Source: an uncultured Bacteroidales bacterium
GTDB taxonomy: Bacteria > Bacteroidota > Bacteroidia > Bacteroidales > UBA932
Direction of reading: 5' to 3'
Length of the DNA: 6,957 nucleotides
Assembly: GCA_946627685.1 (NCBI GenBank)
Contig: CAMOVV010000060.1
Span: 1-6,957, forward strand
The notes below the pieces were generated by a model, which was not told the DNA's origin, searched no databases, and saw only the letters and a list, made by a program, of their open reading frames with translations. A program made the translations under genes and the position numbers. Below are positions 1 through 5,329 of the stretch, piece by piece; within the stretch, counting starts at the first letter, position 1; every line of letters starts with the position of its first letter.

Positions 1-1
1 C

Positions 2-304
2 GCCAAGGCGGAAATTGAGACGGAAATCGAAACTCCTACCGAGACAGAGGCCGATACTCCAATCGAAACAGTAGGGGAAACTCCCACCGAAACGGTGGAG
101 GAAAGTACCCCTGCGGAAACGGAAGCAGTAAGTGAAGAAGGGCCGGAGAAGAAGGGCCTTGCGATATGGGTCTGGATTCTCGTAGGGATAGTCGCAGTCG
201 CGGCGGTATTCCTCCTTGCTCTGATGATTCTCGGAAGGGTGGCTCCCGATTTCGTGGACAAGTTCCTCTACTCCGCCGACGAACTGCGGATAATAAACTA
301 TTAG
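2..304 (+). CDS. C-terminal part of a single-pass membrane protein with acidic octapeptide-repeat stalk (5' truncated)
   Basis: The reading frame is open from the window edge to the TAG at 302-304, giving 100 residues of a longer protein; a GTG at 95 is in frame but lies inside the repeat and is unlikely to be the start. Visible in order: a Glu/Thr/Pro-rich stalk (about residues 1-49) with an eight-residue period of the form (E/D)TP(T/I)ET; a Lys-Lys pair at 50-51; one strongly hydrophobic segment at about 53-78 (begins GLAIWVWILVG); and a short tail ending in FLYSADELRIINY. The stalk is strongly acidic. I do not recognise the family with certainty. From memory, a similar tail (aromatic/hydrophobic, then EEL-I-hydrophobic) occurs at the C-terminus of some Bacteroidota membrane-anchored HU- or SPOR-domain proteins, but the domain that would decide this lies outside the window. 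It is convergent with the esterase gene. Being a real gene is well supported; function is not. Confidence 0.75.
   Translation, partial: AKAEIETEIETPTETEADTPIETVGETPTETVEESTPAETEAVSEEGPEKKGLAIWVWILVGIVAVAAVFLLALMILGRVAPDFVDKFLYSADELRIINY
29..127 (+). repeat. 24-bp tandem coding repeat (octapeptide stalk)
   Basis: Three in-frame 24-base units occupy 29-52, 53-76 and 77-100, encoding ETPTETEA, DTPIETVG and ETPTETVE. A fourth, degenerate unit of 27 bases follows at 101-127 (ESTPAETEA), and a fainter one precedes position 29 (ETE at residues 6-8). Units share GA(A/T)ACTCC at their start and a GAAAC or GAGAC core. The array probably continues upstream of the window. Confidence 0.7.
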
Positions 305-308
305 CGAC

Positions 309-363
309 GGGAGAAGATTCTTCGCTTCGCTCTGAATGACGGAGATGCTTCGCTCAAAATGAC
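309..363. repeat. Two tandem copies of a short intergenic repeat (GCTTCGCTC..AATGAC)
   Basis: The convergent gap after the membrane-protein stop holds GCTTCGCTCTGAATGAC at 324-340 and GCTTCGCTCAAAATGAC at 347-363, identical at 15 of 17 positions and offset by 23 bases. Each copy is preceded by a GGAGA-type purine run (309-314 region and 341-345). Copy 1 can fold weakly, with ATTC at 317-320 pairing with GAAT at 334-337. The sequence resembles the ATTCTTCGCTTCGCTC-AGAATGAC type of intergenic repeat seen in many uncultured bacterial genomes (recalled, not searched). No canonical terminator with a T-run is visible in this gap, so the repeat may serve as the 3' boundary for one or both converging genes. 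Confidence 0.6.
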
Positions 364-365
364 AA

Positions 366-2366
366 TCATTCCTTTTCGAACTCCCAATTATCCGTCCTGA
401 ACGAAGTGGAAGGAAGCCCGGCCGAATTGACAAGGTTGCAGTCCGGATTGTCATGCCACGCATATCTCACTGCAAGAGGGAACTCCACCTCCGGGCAATC
501 GACCACAACGCAATCCCCCTCAATCCTCGCAGAAGCCTTATGGACCACATGGTCAGGCACAGCCACGGCAAATCCCCTCGGCGCCAGCCCGTCAGACGTA
601 CGAAGGCCGCCTGCCAGTTCCGTAAAACGCAGCCGCACGCTCCGGCCCTCAATCGAATAGCCGGCATACCTCGGCCCGTCGCAAACCACGTCCTTCATAC
701 CATAACTCTTGTTAAACGCCTGAAGGGCAAGCCGATGCCCAACAATAGCCTTGTCCTTCGGATGGGTATCATAAGGGTCCCCCGCATCCAGCAGCACAGC
801 CTGGCCGCAATGCTCCAGGTTCCATGCCGTATTGCTCTGAACCTCACGCATTTCAGCATACCTCGACTTGGTATCGCTCGAATAGACTTCGATATAATTG
901 TGAAGGTTGCAGATATAGAAATCAAGAGGCAGTCCCCAGGCCTTCCTCCAATCCCGGACAAGGAGGGTCATGAGGTCGCCATACAGGGACGTCCTGCCGA
1001 GATTCGCCTCACCCTGATACCAGATTGCGCCCCTGACGGGATATTTCGTGAGCGGATGAATCATGGCATTGTACAGGAAGGTAGGAATATTGGGGCCGAT
1101 GAAGGTCCTGTAAGGCACCCGCGGAATGGAAGCCTGCCAGTCGGGAATCTTGTACTTCCAAATGCCCGAAAGGTCAATCCTGCTCCCGTCCGGCCCCTGC
1201 AGATAGAGCTGGCGGCCATTCTCTCCGCCAATCGAGCACTTCCCCGCATTATCCAGAATCCGAAGCCCGATTACGGCCTTGCCGGGCTTTACAAGGCTTC
1301 CCGGCACCCTGTAATTCCTCTTGTCAAGATAATAGTCCCTGCGGCCGACCTCGACGCCGTTGAAAAAGGAGATGTCCCTGTCGTCCACGGATGAAAAATA
1401 AAGGTCAAGGTCCTTTCCAGCCCATTCCTGCGGAATCTCCACCGTCCTTCGGCAATAATACACACCGTTAGACACTATCTCCAGAGGCTCCTGGTCCTGA
1501 AGGAAGCCGGGGAAAGTCACATTCCTCCACGAAGAATCGTCAAAGTCGCAAAGCGCCCAGGTCCTGAGGTCCTTGCCCTCATAGAATTTCTTCTCCGCAG
1601 CCTCCGCCGAAGCGATCCACCCGTCCAACTCCTTGAAATAGAGTTCCTCCCTCGCCTTATAATCCTCGGGATATCCCGACAACATTTCCACGGTCCCAGC
1701 ATATTCCGGCACCTGGGACAGGCTTCCCCCGCTGATCCACCCCTCGATTTCGGTGCCGCCCCAGCAGCTCTCAATCAGGCCGACAGGAATGCCCAGCTTC
1801 TTATAAAGCTCCAGCCCGAAATGATATCCCGTCGCGGCGAACTCACGCACGCTCTCCGGGCAGCTCATTTCCCAGCCCTCGCCGCTCTCCGTGAAGACCT
1901 CCTCGGAAGGCCTCGGCGACATTCCATACTTGATATGCAGGAGCCTGACCTTCTCGTATTCAGACGATTCCTTCAAGATATCCTCCATACCGACAACACC
2001 CTCGCGGACCCTGAATTCCATATTGGACTGGCCGCCGCACACCCACACTTCCCCCACCAAAACATTCTTAAGCGTGACAGGCTGCCCGTCGGATATGGTT
2101 ATGGTGTACGGACCCCCGGCCTCCGGGGTGGCTATCTTCACCCTCCACTCCCCCGTCTCGGAAGCCTTTGTACGCCAGGAGGTTCCTCCCCACGAAGCCT
2201 TGATTGTCACGTGGCTGCCGGGAGATGCAAGCCCGCGGAACTCCGGAGAGGAATTCCTCTGGAGGACCATATTGTCGGAAAAAAGGGCCGGAAGCCTGAC
2301 CTTTGCAATGGATTGGACCGGGAGGGCCACTATGGCCGCCACCGCCAGAATGAATAATTTTTTCAT
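366..2366 (-). CDS. Secreted sialate O-acetylesterase-type (SASA family) carbohydrate esterase
   Basis: This 666-residue SGNH-fold hydrolase removes O-acetyl groups from sugars, probably in the periplasm or outside the cell. A signal peptide is clear: MKK, a hydrophobic core at 4-17, and a likely signal peptidase I site after SIA at 21; there is no lipobox cysteine. Next come a beta-rich N-terminal domain opening with LPALFSDNMVLQR (25-37), then block I GQSNME at 112-117 with nucleophile Ser114, SCWGGTEIEGW at 200-210, an inserted beta-sandwich-like segment at about 265-400, WYQGEAN at 449-455, and the catalytic His/Asp block DTHPKDK at 533-539 (His535, Asp533). A beta-rich tail (about 585-666) ends the protein. 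All core motifs are intact and the length fits Bacteroidota homologues. The substrate may be 9-O-acetyl sialic acid (EC 3.1.1.53). The insertion between SGNH blocks also resembles the CE20 acetyl-xyloglucan esterase architecture, so a plant-glycan substrate is possible. The ATG at 2364-2366 is chosen because it gives the signal peptide. Confidence 0.92.
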   Translation of the reverse strand: MKKLFILAVAAIVALPVQSIAKVRLPALFSDNMVLQRNSSPEFRGLASPGSHVTIKASWGGTSWRTKASETGEWRVKIATPEAGGPYTITISDGQPVTLKNVLVGEVWVCGGQSNMEFRVREGVVGMEDILKESSEYEKVRLLHIKYGMSPRPSEEVFTESGEGWEMSCPESVREFAATGYHFGLELYKKLGIPVGLIESCWGGTEIEGWISGGSLSQVPEYAGTVEMLSGYPEDYKAREELYFKELDGWIASAEAAEKKFYEGKDLRTWALCDFDDSSWRNVTFPGFLQDQEPLEIVSNGVYYCRRTVEIPQEWAGKDLDLYFSSVDDRDISFFNGVEVGRRDYYLDKRNYRVPGSLVKPGKAVIGLRILDNAGKCSIGGENGRQLYLQGPDGSRIDLSGIWKYKIPDWQASIPRVPYRTFIGPNIPTFLYNAMIHPLTKYPVRGAIWYQGEANLGRTSLYGDLMTLLVRDWRKAWGLPLDFYICNLHNYIEVYSSDTKSRYAEMREVQSNTAWNLEHCGQAVLLDAGDPYDTHPKDKAIVGHRLALQAFNKSYGMKDVVCDGPRYAGYSIEGRSVRLRFTELAGGLRTSDGLAPRGFAVAVPDHVVHKASARIEGDCVVVDCPEVEFPLAVRYAWHDNPDCNLVNSAGLPSTSFRTDNWEFEKE

Positions 2367-2370
2367 ATCC

Positions 2371-2402
2371 CAAATTTATGTTTTTCCGGCGAGAGGTGCA
2401 AA
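2371..2402 (-). promoter_or_regulatory. Bacteroidota-type promoter of the esterase gene (TTTG-N20-TAAATTTG)
   Basis: Read on the minus strand, TTTG (2399-2402) is followed after exactly 20 bases by TAAATTTG (2371-2378), a perfect match to the -33 TTTG / -7 TAnnTTTG promoter of the primary sigma factor of Bacteroides and relatives. Only four bases (GGAT) separate the -7 element from the ATG at 2366, so the predicted transcription start falls at or next to the start codon. An A8 tract (2400-2407, T8 on the minus strand) overlaps the upstream edge of the -33 element and could act as an UP-like A/T element. Confidence 0.75.
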
Positions 2403-2436
2403 AAAAACACTAACTTAGCGGAAGAAATCCGAGACG

Positions 2437-3015
2437 ATGACAAAACTTCTTTTCATACACGGCCTTGCCTCGTCCGGGGCGTACAAGATGGCGGATACGC
2501 TGAGAATCCTCCTGCGGCCCTGCGAGGTGCTCTCCCCCGACTTCCCGATAGACCCGGCCGAAGCCCTCGCCGCCCTGGAAGACATTTGCCGGAAGGAAGA
2601 CCCGGACATCGTGGTCGGACTCTCCCTCGGAGGCTTTCTCGCCCAAAAACTCAGGGGACGCCGGAAAGTCCTCGTCAACCCCGATTTCCACCCTTCCCGA
2701 CTACTCGCCACGATGGTCGGAGAGAACAAATACCTCTCCCCAAGGAAGGACGGAGCCCTCACCTTCACGATTGACAGGGCTATCTGCCTGGGATACAAAG
2801 ACCTGGAAACCACGCAGTTCGACAATATTTCGAAGGAGGAAGCCGCCATCACCGCAGGGATGTTCGCGACCGGGGACGAGCTCGTGCGGTGCGGGGACGA
2901 GTTCTCCCTGCACTACCCCGGGAGGAGGCGGGATTTCCCGGGAGGCCATCTTCCCCCTTATCCCATTGTAAAAGAATATATTGCCCCTGTCATCAGGGAA
3001 ATGCTGAAAAGATGA
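2437..3015 (+). CDS. YqiA/UPF0227-like small alpha/beta-hydrolase (putative esterase)
   Basis: This 192-residue cytoplasmic protein has no signal peptide and matches E. coli YqiA in length (193 residues). Visible landmarks in order: FIHGLASSG at 6-14 (beta strand and oxyanion HG motif), the nucleophile elbow GLSLGG at 61-66 with Ser63, VNPDFHPSRLL at 80-90 (YqiA has VNPAVRPFELL), GENKYLSP at 95-102, TGDELV at 145-150 with candidate catalytic Asp147, and GGH at 169-171 with candidate catalytic His171. The Ser-Asp-His triad appears complete, so an active hydrolase is likely, probably acting on short-chain esters; the natural substrate of the family is not known to me. The gene is divergent from the esterase across 70 bases and precedes the permease-lplA unit by 81 bases. 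A GGAAG at 2420-2424 is a weak, rather distant ribosome-binding candidate. Confidence 0.8.
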   Translation: MTKLLFIHGLASSGAYKMADTLRILLRPCEVLSPDFPIDPAEALAALEDICRKEDPDIVVGLSLGGFLAQKLRGRRKVLVNPDFHPSRLLATMVGENKYLSPRKDGALTFTIDRAICLGYKDLETTQFDNISKEEAAITAGMFATGDELVRCGDEFSLHYPGRRRDFPGGHLPPYPIVKEYIAPVIREMLKR

Positions 3016-3022
3016 TTCTCCC

Positions 3023-3039
3023 TTCCGTTCGCAACGGAA
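3023..3039. promoter_or_regulatory. Perfect inverted repeat TTCCGTT-CGC-AACGGAA (terminator or operator)
   Basis: Seven-base perfect arms (3023-3029 and 3033-3039) flank a three-base loop. It starts 8 bases after the hydrolase stop and is followed by a T-rich stretch (3043-3058), so it could be an intrinsic terminator for that gene. Its central bases also coincide with the -33 position of the downstream promoter, so an operator role is equally possible. Confidence 0.55.
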
Positions 3040-3059
3040 AGATATTTTTATTATATTTG
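3028..3059 (+). promoter_or_regulatory. Candidate promoter of the MFS-lplA unit (TTCG-N20-TATATTTG)
   Basis: TATATTTG at 3052-3059 is an exact TAnnTTTG -7 element. Exactly 20 bases upstream lies TTCG (3028-3031), matching the -33 TTTG at three of four positions. The predicted start at about 3062-3066 leaves a leader of some 30 bases before the ATG at 3097. That leader has a 5-base inverted repeat (GGAAT 3061-3065, ATTCC 3077-3081) and no clear Shine-Dalgarno, which is usual in this phylum. Confidence 0.65.
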
Positions 3060-3096
3060 AGGAATAAACGGAACTAATTCCAAAACTGATAGCACA

Positions 3097-4257
3097 ATGA
3101 GCAAAAGTAACCTGAAAGCAATCCTTCCCGTGATGTTCGGATTCTTCATCATGGGATTCGTGGACATCATCGGCGTGGCCACCAACCACATCAAGGCGGA
3201 TTTCGCCCTGAGCGACGTCATGGCCAATTCCCTCTCGACCGCCCTCTTCATCTGGTTCTTCATCCTCTCCATCCCCGTGGCTATGATGATGAACAAGATA
3301 GGCCGCAAATCGACCGTACTTCTGAGCTTTGCGGTGCAGACGGTGGCCTTCCTCGTGATGCTGGTGGACTACAGCATGGTCACGGTCATCATCGCCATCG
3401 TCCTCCTCGGCATTGCCAACACCATCCTCCAGGTGTCCCTCAACCCCCTCGTGACCGACGTCGTGAGCGGCGACACCCTCACCAGCACCCTCACCCTGGG
3501 ACAGTTCGTGAAGTCCGTCTGCTCCTTCATCACCCCCATCCTGGTAGCGGCCTTCTCCGGAATGGCCTTCGGCTGGAAGTTCATCTTCCCCGTCTATGCC
3601 GTCGTTTCCCTCATCGCTCTCATCTGGCTATGGTTCACCCGCATAGAGGAGTCCAAGGCAAAGGATGCAGCCACCGACCTCAGCTTCGGCGGAGCCCTCG
3701 CCCTTCTCAAGGACCCCTTCATTCTCCTTTACTTCCTCGCCATCCTCGTCCTCGTGGGAGTCGATGTGGGAATGAACGTCACCTTCCCCGCCTACCTGCA
3801 GGACAAGTTCGGCCTTGACGCAGCGGCAGGAGACCGCGGCAACAGCATCTACTTCGCCGCCAAAGCCGTCGGAGCCTTCCTCGGAGGCATCCTCCTCATG
3901 AAAATTTCCGAAAAGAACTTCTACAAGTGCAGCGTGATTCTCGCCCTCGTTGGCATCGCCGCCCTTGCCGTCGTTCCCTCCAAGGTCGCCGCATACATCT
4001 GCGTGGCGCTCTTCGGCCTAGGCTATGCCAACCTCTTCGCCATCGTCATGTCCCTCGCCCTCAAGCACAGGCCCGAGAACGCCAACGAAGTGTCCGCCCT
4101 CCTTATGATGGGCCTTATCGGCGGAGCCATAGTTCCCCCGATTCTCGGAGCGGCATCCCAGGGCGCCGGCACCCATATCGCAGCCATCGTGGTGCTGACC
4201 GTCATCTGGCTCTATATGTTCTGCCTCTTCGGCAAGGCGCTCAAAGCTAAAGATTAA
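3097..4257 (+). CDS. MFS permease, FucP/FHS-like, substrate unknown (possibly linked to lipoate)
   Basis: A 386-residue inner-membrane transporter with about 12 hydrophobic segments (roughly 8-28, 45-67, 73-90, 93-113, 136-155, 162-182, 208-230, 251-270, 277-294, 298-318, 333-353, 360-380) and a charged central loop at 183-195 (EESKAKD) between TM6 and TM7. MFS motif A is present as MNKIGRKSTVLL at 65-76 between TM2 and TM3. The N-terminal pattern GFFIMGFVDIIG with Asp23 in TM1, and the NP in TM4 (LQVSLNPLVTDVV, 111-123), recall the fucose/glucose-galactose proton symporter group, but the protein is shorter than FucP (438 residues) and has Gln112 where FHS members commonly show Glu. The stop codon (4255-4257) shares its last base with the lplA start, so the two are translationally coupled. 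The start ATG lies in good register with the promoter at 3028-3059. MFS assignment is firm; a sugar substrate is the default from homology, while lipoate or a related acid is a context-based guess. Confidence 0.9.
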   Translation: MSKSNLKAILPVMFGFFIMGFVDIIGVATNHIKADFALSDVMANSLSTALFIWFFILSIPVAMMMNKIGRKSTVLLSFAVQTVAFLVMLVDYSMVTVIIAIVLLGIANTILQVSLNPLVTDVVSGDTLTSTLTLGQFVKSVCSFITPILVAAFSGMAFGWKFIFPVYAVVSLIALIWLWFTRIEESKAKDAATDLSFGGALALLKDPFILLYFLAILVLVGVDVGMNVTFPAYLQDKFGLDAAAGDRGNSIYFAAKAVGAFLGGILLMKISEKNFYKCSVILALVGIAALAVVPSKVAAYICVALFGLGYANLFAIVMSLALKHRPENANEVSALLMMGLIGGAIVPPILGAASQGAGTHIAAIVVLTVIWLYMFCLFGKALKAKD

Positions 4258-5210
4258 TGAAATTCATCTCCAACGGCTCCACCGATCCCTGGTTCAACCT
4301 CGCATTGGACGAGTATCTGCTGGAGAACAATCCTTCCGACGGGCCTTTCTTCTATCTGTGGCAGAACCGCCCGTCCGTCATTATCGGCCTGAACCAGAAC
4401 GCCTATTCGGAGGTCAATCTCGGATGGATAAGGGAGCACGGGGTGCTTCTGGCAAGAAGGGTGACCGGGGGAGGGGCCGTCTATCACGACCTCAACAACC
4501 TCAACTACACCATCATTGGAAAAGGCGCTACGCCCGGGCCGTTCGTCTGGGCGCTGAGGTCGCTGGGAGTGGATGCTACCCTCACAGGCAGGAACGACAT
4601 CTTCGTGGACGGACGCAAAGTCTCCGGTTACGCAAGGAGAGTGTCCCACGACAACGAGCTCGTCCACGGCACTCTCATGTATGACGTCGATATCGACGCC
4701 CTGACAAACGCCCTCTCGGTGCCGGGCTCCAAGGTCGAGGCAAAGGGCATAGCCTCCGTCAGAAGCCGTGTCACCAATCTCAAGGACCATCTGCCCCCCG
4801 GCATGACCCTCGAGACGGTGCGCTCCCGCATTCACGACTTTCTCGCGGACGGCGACGGGGAGATTCCCCTGACGGAAGAGATGATGGCGGCCGTCCGCAA
4901 GTCCGCTGAAGAAAAGTTCTCGACCTGGGAGTGGATTTACGGTCATTCCCGCCAGGCCGGCCTCGTGAAAAGGAAAAGGCTCCCCTGCGGCACCGTAGAG
5001 GCCTCCGTCAGCCTTGACCGCGGAGTTATCGACAGCATTTCCTTGTCCGGAGACTTTCTCGGGAACCTGAAAGTCTCAGCTTTGGAACAAAGGCTCACGG
5101 GCCTGCGTTTCGACCGGGAATCAATCCTCAGGGCCCTCGCCTCCTTCCCCGTTTCCGACTACCTCGACGGCACCGGGCCCGAAGACCTTGCCCGCCTGCT
5201 GACAGAATAA
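4257..5210 (+). CDS. lplA: Lipoate-protein ligase A
   Basis: A 317-residue cytoplasmic enzyme that activates free lipoate with ATP to lipoyl-AMP and transfers it to the lysine of lipoyl domains (pyruvate and branched-chain dehydrogenase E2 subunits, GcvH). Visible in order: STDPWFNLALDEYLL at 8-22; the biotin/lipoate-ligase signature RRVTGGGAVYHD at 67-78; GRNDIFVDGRKVSGYA at 111-126 with Lys121 as the likely catalytic and ligand-binding lysine; HGTLMYD at 137-143; KGIASVRSRVTNL at 163-175, near-identical to the E. coli enzyme as I recall it; and FSTWEWIYG at 221-229, which opens the C-terminal accessory domain (to 317). The accessory domain supports a complete bacterial LplA rather than an LplJ/octanoyltransferase relative. 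Its ATG at 4257 overlaps the permease TAA (TAATG), so expression probably depends on translation of the permease. It implies that the cell scavenges exogenous lipoate, in addition to or instead of making it. Confidence 0.95.
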   Translation: MKFISNGSTDPWFNLALDEYLLENNPSDGPFFYLWQNRPSVIIGLNQNAYSEVNLGWIREHGVLLARRVTGGGAVYHDLNNLNYTIIGKGATPGPFVWALRSLGVDATLTGRNDIFVDGRKVSGYARRVSHDNELVHGTLMYDVDIDALTNALSVPGSKVEAKGIASVRSRVTNLKDHLPPGMTLETVRSRIHDFLADGDGEIPLTEEMMAAVRKSAEEKFSTWEWIYGHSRQAGLVKRKRLPCGTVEASVSLDRGVIDSISLSGDFLGNLKVSALEQRLTGLRFDRESILRALASFPVSDYLDGTGPEDLARLLTE

Positions 5211-5264
5211 CCGGCGTACCGGCCCCGACGCCCCTGCGAGCCAACGAACCTGCGCCACGACGAA

Positions 5265-5296
5265 AAAAGCACGAAACCATCAGGAATCGTGCTTTT
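5265..5296. terminator. Bidirectional intrinsic terminator between lplA and the exuT operon
   Basis: Perfect 10-base arms AAAAGCACGA (5265-5274) and TCGTGCTTTT (5287-5296) enclose a 12-base loop that contains a further CC-ATCA-GG pairing. The left arm starts within an A6 run (5263-5268); on the right side the T4 is followed by TTTG and T5 (5299-5307). Read in either direction it gives a stem followed by a T-tract, so it can end both the lplA transcript (54 bases after its stop) and the converging exuT transcript (33 bases after its stop). Confidence 0.88.
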
Positions 5297-5329
5297 CATT
5301 TGTTTTTAGGAGCGAAAGAGCGAAGACCG

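Noticed and set aside
453..1394. A 313-codon open frame on the plus strand, opposite the esterase
   Set aside because: Composition is Arg/Pro/His rich and low in complexity, and it is antisense to the conserved catalytic part of the SASA esterase; no promoter or ribosome-binding signal supports it.
2400..2407. A8 tract between divergent genes as a phase-variable switch
   Set aside because: Slippage there would not change the -33/-7 spacing of the esterase promoter, since the tract only overlaps the outer edge of the -33 element, and eight bases is short. No evidence of phase variation is visible.
2411..2418. TAACTTAG as a possible -7 element for the hydrolase gene
   Set aside because: It differs from TAnnTTTG at one position and there is no TTTG-like -33 element 19-21 bases upstream (that interval reads GC-rich). 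A promoter must exist in or near this divergent gap, but I cannot place it with confidence.
2420..3015. Hydrolase as part of one operon with permease and lplA
   Set aside because: An 81-base gap with an inverted repeat and its own TAnnTTTG promoter separates them, so a shared transcript is not the simplest reading, although read-through cannot be excluded.
4254..4946. A 230-codon open frame on the minus strand, opposite lplA
   Set aside because: It lies entirely antisense to the signature motifs of lplA and has no recognisable domain.
5211..5264. Possible small RNA or extra gene in the GC-rich stretch after lplA
   Set aside because: It has no promoter element, no conserved fold that I can recognise and no supported frame; it reads as the 3' untranslated part of lplA leading to the terminator.
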